A stretch of DNA of 64,000 nt, taken from the NCBI GenBank assembly GCA_004794785.1, contig SJOL01007113.1, positions 44,298 through 108,297 of the forward strand, in the 5' to 3' direction. A model generated the notes under the pieces. It was not told the DNA's origin. It searched no databases and was given only the letters and a program-made list of their open reading frames with translations. Made by a program: the position numbers and the translations under genes. Origin of the DNA: Opisthorchis felineus (taxonomy: Eukaryota > Platyhelminthes > Trematoda > Opisthorchiida > Opisthorchiidae). Below, piece after piece: positions 42,196 through 53,799 of this stretch (position 1 is the first letter of the stretch; the number at the start of each line of letters is the position of its first letter).

Positions 42196-43230
42196 CTTCG
42201 ACTTTTAATACATTCCGGGGATCTGTGGGTGAAAAGTATCTATAGTTAGCTTACCACCTTTACCGAGTCATCATCTCATATGTTCCCAACAAATTGTGCA
42301 TGAGAGAACGCCTAAGATACCCTAAAATACCTGAGATTACCAGAATGACTTTATGTGTGGGAAGTCCGATAATGCTCCCAAATCAGCTATGTATGGAAAT
42401 TTTTTGAGTGTTTTTTATCCCCTTAATTCACTCAATTTCCAAATACACGAGGATGCAGAGAAAGATTATTTTAATCGTCTAGAGGTCCCTTATACAGAAC
42501 AACTGATGCGGAAATGGCGAAGGAAGAGTAAGTGAGCGGAATGAAGGTTGAAACAAAAACTTCAGCTATCTCGGGCAAAACTGAAGACGAACGAATCTCG
42601 ATCTGCCAATCTGGAAACGGATGTCAGTCCACTAAGATGCACACAAAGAGACCATTAGAGTGCAGGATTTGTGCCCCATTACTTGGATTTTTGAGGTGTG
42701 TAGTGCATAGCCATGCCAGTGTGGATGGTTCCGGGAGGCTGCCGCAAGAATACTGCCATCTGCTCTACTATCATAGCCTCAACCACGGCTCTAAACCAGC
42801 GCACTGCATAAGTATTTTTAGTGCTTAATCAGGTCTTGATGACAGTCCTGTATTCTACAGAACACCAAATAAGTTGCAAAGCGTTCCATCCTTCTAATTA
42901 GGTCGTTTACAAAATGGCATTTATTATCGTACAGCATTTAACTAAGATGGTTTCTTTGGACCAGACTCGCGAACAAATCAAGAGATCCGGAACTTCCCCC
43001 ACTCGGACGCCATTTCGAGGGCAGGGGCGCACCAAGTTTGTTGGCCTTTTCATAAGCTTCTATGGAGTTTCTTTTCAAGCACGCTGTGGACATAACAACA
43101 TGCAACCCGACCTAAAGCTGTCATCTTGTTGTGGTGGTCGGGCTCCAAGGCTGCAGTGATCTGCAGGCTACGCCGGATGGAACTCAGTTCTTTAAGGTTC
43201 AACCAGACCAGGAAGACCAACCGGAAGCAG
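42196..43230. other. Upstream region of the COA7-like gene
   Basis: Presumed promoter side of the minus-strand gene. No core promoter element is convincing. The segment 43128-43230 resembles 51613-51710 and is probably RTE 3' sequence. Confidence 0.4.
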
Positions 43231-45482
43231 CCCGACGAAGAACAGCGAATTCCCTACTCATCCTCCTTATCAGCTTTAAGACCGCATATTTGTCGTATAG
43301 TGGTTACAGCTGACACAGTTTCCTTCGTCGGTGATCTGCGAAGGTATGGATAGATAACTGCGAGCTGGAGGCGGTAACTGATATAAATGATGCGCGAAAA
43401 CGTCAGTGGACTTTACATTGGGGATATCGGGAGAGAAAGCAATACACTGAAGGCAACATCTTGGATGCAAGTAAGTCATTGAGCGTGCGACTGGGCCATG
43501 ACTGACAATGTCTCTACCCATTGATGTGCCCCATCTCAGGGTCCTCATCCAGGGAGACGGCAAAGACCAGCGCAGCTGAGTTCGCTGGTGAGGACTTCCA
43601 TATTTTGTTGCCAAGTTAGTGCTTGACCTTCCCTCGCTGGTTGTGCGGAAAGGGCTCTTCGAGGAAGTCGGTCAGCTGGCTTGCGGAGCACGCGACTAAT
43701 GGATTGTGATCAGTTCATTTACCGTGGGCAAATTATTTCTTCCTAAAACCATTCGACTTTCTTCAGCGTTACTGGTACAGTACTCCCACTAGACTCGGAC
43801 AATGCTCTGAAGACATCCATGGTCAAACAGAGACTTTTAACGTCCTCAGCACGCCACCGTCAAGTTTCTGATCAGTATAATAATATGGAGCGCACCGCCG
43901 CATTGTAAACGTGGTCGCTGACGGACGCCTACGCCACAGGCAAAGATTCACAAAAGCTGCTATGGTCACCCCAATCCGGATGGGAATATCATCCTTCGCG
44001 AGACCATCGGGACTGGTACAGCTGTCCATTTATAAGAATTTGTCTGCTATTTCAACCAGCTCATCCTCAAGCATGAGGTTGGGACTCGAGCCCACCCAGT
44101 CTTATAGTAATACTCTAAACTTTGCAGGTGTGAAGTGCATGCCAAGCCATGAGGCAAAATTATAAAGATTATTTAACGTTGTGTGTACCACAATGGCGTC
44201 AGACCCAAAAAGAGCTACATCATCCGCGTACTCGATGCCTACAAACGAATGCCCTGGGACCATTTAGACCCCACAGGCTGGTAATGGGTCTTCCATGATC
44301 ATACCAATGGCGAAGTTGAAGAGGAAGGGTGAAAGAGGGCAGCCTTGTCCAACACCGCTTGATGTAGTGAACTTATGCGAGAGTTTCCCGTAGACCTTCA
44401 CGCGTCCGCGGGAGTTGGCGCACAGCGCCTTAAGGAGGGCCAAGAAATTACGGCGAACACCTTTGTGTCATAGGCACTACCATAGTGCCTGACAGTCCAT
44501 AGAGTCAAAGGCAGACTTCAAGTCAAGGAAGACCACCATTGTTGGTCGCTGGGAACAATGTCGCTGTTTCAGAATCTGCCGTAGGGAGAGAATGTGATCG
44601 ATGCACCCTATTGCTGGACAGAACCCAGCTTGGTTCTGCCTCTCCCTTTGTTCAGTCAACCTTCGAAAGATAAGACCACAGAGAACCTTAGGTGCCACAG
44701 CTACCAGGCTGATGACACAGTGGTTTTCACAGTGTTCGCGTACTCTTTTTGAAGACGGAAACAATTGCCGATGTGCCTCATTCTGCAGGCGCCTTATATT
44801 CACTCCACGGTGCGCCAATAAATTGTGTCACATGGATTCTCCGCATTATTTGAAGATACTTTATTTCTTCCGACGGGCGATTACGGTTCACGTGCCACTC
44901 ACCCACACACACCATCTCCAGGGGGTGTGTTGCAGGAAGCTAGCTAAACCGTTCCTCAAAGTGTTCGGGCCATCTTTCCAGTCGATGCTTTTTTCGAGTG
45001 GATTAATGAGCCAGCTTTCTCACTTGTTCTCTGAGTAACCATTGTTTTCTTTTCACCGGCTGTTCCCGGTAGCAAAAGCCTTCTCCATCTCCTGAGCTTT
45101 CAACGTCCACCAAAGTTCTCGATCCTTCCCGAGGCTCTCCAGTATTTGGCATTTGAGGGGTTTGCGTGCACCGTCGTACTCGTTGCCTGCTGTTACGGAT
45201 GTTCTGGCATCAGTCAGGACCAGTGATCTCGACTATGACCAGTGGTCATTTGGTCACATCGGAAAGTAGAAAACAGCACTGAACGCCGCTGGCATGGCTT
45301 CTTTCACATTCTGCCACGCTTCACCCGCGTGCTCGCTACCAATACAGTGTTGGTTTACTGTAGCGAGCAGTTGGGCTAGTTCAGATCGACCGTCAAGATA
45401 GGATTCCAAGCTCAGATGGCCGCCTGAGGCATTCATTTCACCTGCACAAACGACAATATCAGTGCTTCATGCTTGAAGAATG

Positions 45483-45656
45483 TGTTGTATTTGACAAGGA
45501 ATGGAACGCGGCAACAATCAGAGTAAGAACGGAAGAGACCGAGGGCCCAGAGGTTAGACTATATTCACCCAAAGCTTTGACTATGCGAGCTAAAAAGAGA
45601 AGTGATCTAACAATGAACGATGAAACGCTTTGAGAAAACAGAGCAAATATACGACA
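45483..45656 (-). repeat. 3' LTR of Ty3/Gypsy copy 2
   Basis: About 174 bp, TG...CA ends. It matches 49106-49276 with visible divergence, and a pyrimidine-rich (purine on the minus strand) tract follows at 45657-45680. Confidence 0.82.
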
Positions 45657-45680
45657 TTCACCCTCTCCCCCCGCTGAGAT
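45657..45680 (-). promoter_or_regulatory. Polypurine tract of Ty3/Gypsy copy 2
   Basis: The minus strand reads GCGGGGGGAGAGGGTGAA next to the 3' LTR, the normal plus-strand primer position. Confidence 0.72.
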
Positions 45681-46752
45681 AAATGCTCACATAAGTTCGC
45701 TTTACAGTTAAATAATGTCAGACTTCTTTGTAGCGCAAGAAATACGGTCGTGTCCGCTGTTGTTGTACAACCAACGGGTGTTCAAAACAATTCGACATTT
45801 CAGTTTCAGTCGGAGTCAGATAGTTCCGGCTTAATAAACGATTCAGTATTAGGCTACGATTGCTGATATTCGGATGCTGGAGCGTATTCAAAATTTGCGG
45901 AAAGGCCAGGTTTCTCCTATGCCGTTAGGGTGTCCGACATATACATACTCAGGGTTACACTCCAGGAGATCAACCTCTTCGATACAAGGTCATACTTCGG
46001 AGGTAGCATATTTCGTCGTATAAGAACTGGTCTTGGCGAAAGCAACCACTGCGTCAATGATGTACCGATTGCGGATGAAACATTCGTTTGTGTGGAGTGG
46101 CACTGGTGGCGGTGCACAACAAGGAACGAATATAATGGAACGTTTCTTGTAAGACGGTTTTCCAATGACTGATTTGAAGACTTTTGGATCGTAATGAAAG
46201 CGTGATAGCTTTCCACAAAGTTCCATTTAATCGTTCCACTTGACCGTTCTCCTTTGGGTTGTACGGAGTGGTCCGACTGGCGGCAACGACTTTTCATGAA
46301 GAAATCGCTTAACCTCATCCGAAATGAATGATGAACCGCGATTCGAATGCACAAAAATAGGCAGGCTAAATGTAGCAAAGAGCGGCACGAGACATAATAT
46401 CACCGTAGACTGACTTATATCTGGACACGGATAGGCGTATGGAAAACGGGAATACTCGTTTACTATCGTCAGTAGATATTTATTTCGAGTTCTTTGAAGT
46501 CAATGCTTAAACTTTCAAACGTTTGTATGGCTTTGATGAGTGCCCCATCAGATGGCTTGAAGAAACGTGGTTTTCACTTCGCACACATGACATTGCTTAA
46601 TGACAAAGCAGACGTCCTCTTCGGAGAATGGGAGATTCTTGGCACGAACGAAATGCATCAGGAGTGTTGCTCCAGGATGGCACAGAGTAGCGTGTAAGCA
46701 TTTTAGATCTTGATGAGATGAAGTGTTCGCACAGACACTCCGAGAGAGCGTG

Positions 46753-47262
46753 TCAGTGGCTTTGTTTTTGGGTGCTTGGTTTGTAGGTTACGTCAAAACA
46801 AAAGGGCGATAACTCTACAAGCCATCGTCGAATTTTGTCATTTTTTGTTATTCCTTTTTGTCGTGTTGAATACATGAACTCAACGGACCGCTGATCGGTT
46901 GCAGTCTTGAAATGGGTCCCGAGTAGGTAATGCTTCCATTTGCGCACTGCTTCGACAACTGCGCACGCTTCTTTCTCAATAACAAAATGATGTTTTTCAC
47001 TGGCAGACAGTGTACATGAGAAGAATGCGACCGGTCTGCCATCTTGATTGAGTGTAGCGTAAATCGCAAAATCAGACGCATCAGTTTGGAGTATCAGAGG
47101 TATTCTCGGATCGATAGTGACCACAGTTGCATCCACCAACTCTTGTTTGAGACTTTCAAACGCTTTCATAACGGACTCAGGGACTGGAAAGGTTGTATTG
47201 TGAGTAGTTGGATAGATTTTGTCAGAGAAACGGCTTATCCAACGAGAATAGTACGCGAACAA
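46753..47262 (-). pseudogene. RNase H region of Ty3/Gypsy copy 2
   Basis: 169 open codons. The only difference seen from copy 1 is Thr for Ile near residue 19. Catalytic residues in TDAS, EKEAC and TDQRS are all kept. This near-identity contrasts with the diverged LTRs. Confidence 0.88.
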
Positions 47263-47310
47263 GCCAACTACACGTTGTTGATACTTTATGTCCTTCGGAA
47301 CGGGCAGCTC

Positions 47311-47529
47311 TTACGAGACCCTGAAACGTTCAGGGTTTGGTCTGATGATACCTTCAGTAATTTCATAGCCATGGAGTCTGAGTTTAGTGGTGGAGATTGT
47401 GCTTTTGTCGTGATTTAACTGAAAGCCGCAATTTTGTGCCACGGCAAGAAAACGCTGGAGATTTCGATCGTGTTCTTGATTCTTTCCACAAATAGTGACA
47501 TTATCCACATATGCATGTGTTCCGCGCAC
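47311..47529 (-). pseudogene. Reverse transcriptase palm remnant of Ty3/Gypsy copy 2
   Basis: It begins RGTHAYVDNVTICG; the catalytic pair is Asp-Asn as in copy 1. Upstream, 47530-47900 shows the same stop codons as copy 1, so the decay predates the split or was copied across. Confidence 0.83.
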
Positions 47530-49105
47530 ATTATGTCATCTATAACCCTTTGAAAGCACGGTTACTCCGGACTGTATTCGGCGAAATTGATAAAGATTGT
47601 TGCAAGACTCAAAAGCCGTGTAGATTCTGTCACTTTCTGTAATAGGTATTTGATGATACGCACTTTCAAATCAAGCGTGCTGAGAATACTATATTGGGCT
47701 AGATTACTACTCATATCCTCAATTCTGGGGAGTGGGTAGGCGTCTAGTCAACAACCATTCGTTTCTTCTGTCGGTCATTTGTCGTGACGAGCACTTGCGC
47801 TCTCCATGGATACTTTGAGGGTACAGTGATTTGTCGATCGAGTAAAAGCTTTGCTTCAGAAGCAATGAAAATTCCGTCGTCTGCAGAATGTCGTCTTGAC
47901 TTTATGACAATGGGCTTACATCTTGATCAACATGCGCAAACAATATGATGGGTTCTATTTTGGCAGCGATTAGACCGCAAAGCGAGAACGAAGGTTTCTT
48001 ACCATTGAAGATGTCCAGAGATTTGTGAAGTTCAAGAAAATAATGCCCAAGTAGAATATCCGCACAGAGATCACGTAATAGTGAAGACTTGAAAAAGGGT
48101 CGCACGCTTTGTTTATGTCGCAATGTTAAAAAGACAGTGTCCAAGAATGAAGCCTTTGTGCTGGATGGATGTCAAAGTGATCTCAGATGACGACGGTAGC
48201 ACAGGCCACTGATTACGACGGACTACACTTTCGGAAATGAAACTTTCTGAACCACCAGTATCAACGAGAGCTCGAAGTGGGACACCATTGGCTTTCACAT
48301 CGGCGATTGCTTCTCTGAGACACTCTGGGGCCCGAGCACTGATGCAAGATAGTGCACTTAAAATGGATGAGGTGTTTCTCAGACCAGTTGCAGATCTGCA
48401 TGCCTTTTAAAAATGTCCTTTCCACAATTTTCGCAGGTCGTGTGGCATTTGTAACGCGGGTGACGAGCATAGTCACAGAAGAAACATGAAGACCCAATAC
48501 TAGCAACAGCCATCTGTTCGTGAGATGAGAGAACGTGGAGACCTTGGTGCGATAGTACAGGGGAGTTAATTGTTCTGCAATAACGACTGTTACTGTTTTT
48601 GCGTTAGTTCGAGCGATTTTGCATGATCGTAGGCGGTTTTAAAATCCAGCGACTTTTGTTCCAATAGCCTCTGCCAAATAATGTTTGAATAAAGTCTACC
48701 AATAATATGTCTTGTAATGCTTCATCGCTATGTTGTTCTGCGCTGACATCGAAGCTTTTGCACAAATTGCTCAACACTGTGATCTCCATCTTGCTTACAA
48801 GTATTCAACATGTGCTGGGCGTATATTTCATTTTTCGGTTGAACGTAAATTTTTCGCAAAGTTGTAATAGCTTATTCATAATCCTTACAGTCCTTGATGA
48901 AGCTGTAAACACTAGGAGCCACGTAATTGAACAAGGTCTTCAGTTTATCTGGTGAATGAGAAGCAATGGAGTCAAGGAAGTTCGCGAAAGTACAAAACCA
49001 ATGCCCCCAGATATCTGCCGAGTCTTGAGTCTTGGGACCGGTATCGAACCGTTCAGGACGCAAGAATCGATCCATTGTTCGATGAAACTTTTTGGATGAA
49101 TAAAT

Positions 49106-49276
49106 TGTGTATTTGACGAGGAATAGAGCGCGGTGCCAGAGTAGGAATGGAAAATACTGAGGGCCCAGAATCTGGGCTACATTCAACCAAAACTCTGACA
49201 CCGCGAGTGAAAGTGAGAAAAAGTTATTTAGCAATGAACGATGAAACGTTTTGAGGAAACAGAGCAAATATACAGC
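49106..49276 (-). repeat. 5' LTR of Ty3/Gypsy copy 2
   Basis: About 171 bp. The candidate priming stretch ATTTATTCATCCAAAAAG lies directly inside it on the minus strand (about 49088-49105), as in copy 1, but its LTR partner segment is mutated here (ATTCAACCAAAA on the + strand). Confidence 0.8.
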
Positions 49277-50479
49277 AGAGTGAGCCCGGATAAATGTCGA
49301 TAGAAAATAATCTCAGCATCAGAACTGCTGTCCGTTGGGGTATATGCCGACACTACAAACAGACGCCGTTTTTTTCATATCGAGTAGCGTTCAGTTTTAT
49401 TAAGCTGTATAACCGGAAGACGAAAAGACGACTGTTCAGTGGAATCCAATCCTACAAAGCACGTACAGCTCCGGGGATGAGTAGAACTCCTAGAAGAATT
49501 ACTCCACGAGCCGTCACTTCTGGATCACGGGACACAAGGAGGCTGAGATGTGAGTCCGTCCTTGGCGGTTTGAGATGCATAAACACGCTTGGGCCTTATA
49601 TGCGTGTTTCAGAGACACGGCACACATCAATTTTAAGGGAGCATAAGGTCTCGGCGAGCATTGCCTGTTTGCCAATTTGACATTAAGTACGGACGTTAAA
49701 ATCTCCTATGTAGAAAGGATCTCGTGAATCTAGCAAGGTGTTGTTTTGTTTATTGTTACTAGGCAGTGGGGTGCGTAAAGCACATTGGGCAGATAGCTGA
49801 CAATCAAATGACCCAGCAACGTTTGCTTGTGGTGGGAGGGAGTTTGAGAGGGATATCCGTGGACAAAGTACTGTGCGGGCGAATGATACTTCCCAGTTGC
49901 CCAGGCCGATGAAGGAGGTTTGGTTGAGGTACCCCATCTTGAGTCTTTGAATCAAAAGTCCGACGCACAAGGCAGTGGGAGGATGTAGAGTTTTGTTCGG
50001 AGACCCTGCCCCTAGCCTCTGACTCGAAAGTCTGACCTGCGAGGTAGCGGACAGGAGGGTTTTCTTTGGGGAATGCAGGGGGATGGTCCAACCCGACGAC
50101 GCAGGGACTGAGGCATTACTGTCTGACTCCTCATGCGACTGCACACAGCAGATGCCTTTTGGGCGGCACCAGACCCTTTGGTTTTAAAAGTATTTCGTCC
50201 GTAATGAATAATGCATCCGCGGTCACGGTCAACCGGTGGGCGATCGGAATGAGTGGTTCTTAGGGCCGACGTTCTCTACGCTGTCCCTGCTCGGAGGAAG
50301 TCTGCATCCCCGCTTCCATTAATATGGACATGCTGGCCACCTGAAGAAAGCGCTCTGCTGCCTTCACACTCCTATTGTAGAGGACAGTGTGGCCCCGTAA
50401 TACGATTTGCCGTAATACGGGGACTCACTGGTTTTCGTCCGGCTGCTGCCGGTTGGCCTTACTGGTAGTTTAAAGTCCA

Positions 50480-50560
50480 GTTGTAACACTGGTGCCTGGC
50501 TGCCAGGCCATCCGAAGGAAGCACGAGGGCTGGGATACTGCCAGGTTGCCCAAGCCAACC
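50480..50560 (-). mobile_element. tRNA-derived SINE, family 1, copy i (partial)
   Basis: Only the 3' body is present (CATCCGAAGGAAGCACGAGG, CTGCCAGGTTGCCCAAGCC). The tRNA-like head is missing. Confidence 0.7.
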
Positions 50561-50995
50561 ATGGCACGGAGCCAGTGGTGAACTTTAAGTCCCTTACGTT
50601 AATTCTGTTAGCACTCAGCCAACAAGAGAGTAACTTAAGGACCCGGGAAGAGGGCACAAACTACCAGGGTGTGACGTTTGTGTTAAGATAAGGACCGATT
50701 TTGCTGAAACCACTCAAACCAAAGGGGCCGCGGGGAAGACAGAGGTTACATTGTCTTCCAAAAAACGGGTATCTTAAGCCTCCACATCCGAAAACTGCGC
50801 GCCTGCACAACAGACCATGGTGTAATTGTAATTCCTTGGTTGTATCATTCACCACTGACAGCGACACTGGAGTAGGATACTCGTGTTCCACTTTCGTACG
50901 GCCGATTCATTTTTCTTAATAAGGTATTGTATGGGGAGAAAATTTGGACGAGGGGAATCTAAGGTTAGCATACCATAAACATCCTACCACACTTA
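50561..50995. other. No gene recognised
   Basis: Between the SINE scrap and the next LINE fragment. No motif that I can support. Confidence 0.4.
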
Positions 50996-50999
50996 CTCA

Positions 51000-51600
51000 A
51001 ACAATGTAGATAGAAATTGACAGCACGAACAACACTGATATAAGTTAGCCGCCATTGCGTTCAGTGTATCGAGCCGAGGACAGAGAGGGCTACGTGGACC
51101 CCATCCTGGGAGGCGAACAACACCAACAGCGCCCAGAATTTTCGTAACATCCTTAAGCATGAACAGAAAGAAATGAAGCTTCAATCCCTTATATCTATCT
51201 CTGGGTTTCCGCCACCCCCAAATAGGCACAGAAAACAGCGCGATTCTCAGCAGATGGTAACTCGGCAAGCGTAAAGAAGTACAGCCACCTAAGCTTGTAG
51301 TGTTAGATACACTCTCTGAGTGAAGCATCTCGTTTCACCAAAGACCCACCGACCGATCCACACTGCGAATTCGCTGATTCCAACCGACTCCAGTTGTGGT
51401 CGTGAGACTGGAAGATGTCTCAGGTACTCCAAGTATCGCAACTGTACAATAATACGTCCCCCTGTACTCTGATGGAAGCGTTCTGTAAGACCCAGTGATG
51501 TCTTTTTGATGCCAGAATTTGCGCAAATCGGCAAAAGGAATTCTGGATTTCAAGAGTAGTGCATTGACCTCGTCTTTCACAAAACCGTCAGAGTCTGACC
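51000..51600 (-). mobile_element. RTE-like LINE, C-terminal fragment
   Basis: The minus strand reads FADLRKFWHQKDITG (about 51545), then after shifts [34 protein letters not shown] and CCSCCQFLST before a stop at about 50993. This is the region after the RT in RTE pol. Similar C-termini occur at 15590 and 61560 on the plus strand. 5' truncated. Confidence 0.68.
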
Positions 51601-52316
51601 GTGAGTCGTCACGTTGTTGTAGTGGTCGGGCTTCCGTGTTGCTATGATCCTGCGGTTTACACCGGCTGGTTCCTTAAGTTTCAACCATGCCAGAATTTCC
51701 TTTAAGTGATTAAATTTTAAAATGGATATGGTTGATTGCCAGACTCTGTCATAGCTTCTGACGATCGGCAGTCAAAATCAGCCATCTGATCAAGAGAAAC
51801 GTTCATCGTTGGAAGTCTGAAAGAGTGGTGCTTTTCGAGAACGTGTCTGTAGACACTTTTATGTAAATATGGATATTTCCAAATCACCCTCGGTCGGAGC
51901 GAAATCCAGATAGGTTGATTCTCACTTATGTGCCTTGCCAGGTATTCGAGCAAACTACAAAATAATGCCAGAGGATACCCTGGATGATACAGCAACCAGG
52001 CCGATACCACCATGGTCTTCGCATGAAGCCAACGTTACGCGAAAAACGACAAGAACGCTTATCGTTTCTTAAGGCTGCAAACATCGTTTCGTTCCATCGG
52101 TATTCCTTTTTGGCTACAAATCTTCTGTAATAGGGTCGCCTGTAGTACATGGTGCCTGCCATTTTTATTAACTTATACGCAAGCATTGATTGTTCACGGA
52201 TTGATAGACAGGATCGAGGCTTTTGCCCAAGTTTCCTGGGTCGGTTTTGTCCTCGTCGTTCAGCGGCTGCCGTACCCATGAAAGGCACAAGCGAAAAAAG
52301 GGTACAGCACTGCTTC

Positions 52317-53027
52317 TTAAGTTCTCAGCGCGGGGCAGTATGCTTGCCAGCACGAAGACTCACATAAAAAAGTGTCTAACAGTGCTTTGAACTGGGTTCT
52401 AGAAGGAGCGTGGACAACTGCCGGAGGAAGGTTATTCCACGCAGCTACTGCACGAAATGGGAAAAAATTTTGCCTAATAAAAGTGTTCGCTCTGAGCTTG
52501 AAAATCTTCTTACCATGTCCCCACCGTGTGTTTGCTGGCTCAACGGTGAAAAACCTGTTGCCCAAACCTTGTTCAAACAGGGCATAAGTACGAATTAGGT
52601 CCCCTCGGAGGCGGCGGTACTCGAGGGGGAAGAGGTCAAGCGCCGAGAGACGCATTTCGTAGTCCACGGATTTAAGTCCAGCAATCATTTTCGTAGCAGC
52701 TCGTTGGACACGCTCAATGAGGGTTACGTCTTTTATGTGCCTTGAGTAGACAACTTGGTTGGCGTATTCAATAAGCGGTCTGACGTAGGCCCTATAGAGT
52801 ATTTGGAAGTCCACGCGAGTAATACGGGTGAAGGTGCGCCGAATCATCCGTAGAACGTCGAATGCCTTTTGGGCCGAATTCTCATGGTGCGGTGAGAAGG
52901 GCATGTTTGCAGAGATCCAGATATCCAAATCCTTTTTAGCATCTATCTTCGTGATGTCTTCTGTCTGATGTACAAGATTGCTTACTGGGCTTCGATTTAT
53001 GGACTGTTTTTTCTGTTTTTCATCCAC
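52317..53027 (-). mobile_element. CR1-like LINE, C-terminal part of pol (open 236 codons)
   Basis: This is the longest undisturbed reading frame in the window. It covers the end of the RT and the C-terminal domain of a CR1-type [63 protein letters not shown] and [13 protein letters not shown]. The RAATK...Y..RL..L.L..LE.RR.RGDLI pattern is the CR1-clade hallmark. The RT catalytic region is absent, so it is a 5'-truncated copy. It ends at a stop at 52319-52317 and the following about 350 bases are probably its 3' untranslated tail. Low decay suggests a younger insertion than its neighbour at 53800-55157. Confidence 0.82.
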
Positions 53028-53799
53028 AGAATTTGTCGTGAACCCCTACCTCCGGACAATCACTGTCCCCTGGTGCTTCCATAGCGTGTTCAGAGACATC
53101 CCCCACCCAAAACACCTGCCACCCTCGGTGAGGCGCAACTCCAGCCAAACGCCCAGCTACCGCGTGATTGGTCGGAGGTACGGACTGCTAGGTTGTCCAG
53201 GCAGTATCAAGGCATTCACTGATCGGTCGATGCTATGGGTCCAGCCAATCATGCTCCAGGATCTGTGGGATGCCGGCTGCTCGTCCAAAGAGCGCTCGAG
53301 CCTCCAGACAATTACCGCTACATACACTTTATCCTTCGCACGGTGCATAGATGTTGGACTGTTCTAGGTAGTCCAGCTGAAAAACCTAGCTCAGGTAAAT
53401 CCGGCAGAAGTAAAATGAGACATAATAGTTGTCAGCGGTCTTCTAACGAATTTCACCAGTTTTAAGTATTGTTGGAGCAGCAACAAAAGCGTTTTGGAGA
53501 AACACAACTGAGGCTCATTGAATCACCGGCTCAAAAACAACATCCACATACCGGCAGTTGATGCGGCCGACGGATCCGATTTCGGAGCCAATAGTCAATC
53601 CTCCTTCGGATTACAGTTTTGCCCCCTGTTTAGAGCGAAGCGGGGATATATTTCACGGATTCAGGGATTCAGGCTTTCATCCGAAATCTCCGAGTCGTGC
53701 AGCGGCCTCTGCTCACCTAGAGGGCACAACCGAAAAATGGCGCAGCACCACTCTTTAAGATCTCGGCTCTGGATATTAAGCTTGCCATCACAAGGACTC

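Larger units (their letters stand above)
45483..49276 (-). mobile_element. Ty3/Gypsy LTR retrotransposon, copy 2 (defective, nested in RTE LINE)
   Basis: Same family and orientation as copy 1 (3863-7680). LTRs are 45483-45656 and 49106-49276, with target duplication GAATG at 45478-45482 and GAGTG at 49277-49281. Domain order on the minus strand is gag (49080-48600), zinc finger (about 48480; shortened by 9 bp), protease (DTGGSESF, about 48250), RT remnant with YVDN (Asn codon 47500-47502), RNase H (47262-46753) and integrase (46700-45917). From about 46206 to 48690 it is nearly identical to copy 1, while both ends are clearly more diverged. None of the domains can form an intact polyprotein. 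Confidence 0.9.
43230..50150 (-). mobile_element. RTE-like LINE split by Ty3/Gypsy copy 2
   Basis: On the minus strand the LINE begins with a leader at about 50150 that ends DPFYIGDFNVRT (49690), then an endonuclease with IDVCRVSETRI (about 49635) and RLFVVSAYTPTDSSSDAEII (about 49370-49311). It is then interrupted by the Ty3/Gypsy element (45483-49276). It resumes at 45478 with TDIVVCAGEMNAS (endonuclease GDMNAQ motif), an in-frame jump to LLATVNQHCIGSEHAGEAWQ, the RT with QAGFCPAIGCIDHILSLRQI and MVVFLDLKSAFDSMDC (about 44640-44490), and a C-terminal domain down to about 43430 (SCTSPDGLAKDDIPIRIG, ADRLPRRAL-like scraps). The LINE without the insert is about 3.1 kb, the normal RTE size, but has many stops. 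Confidence 0.8.
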
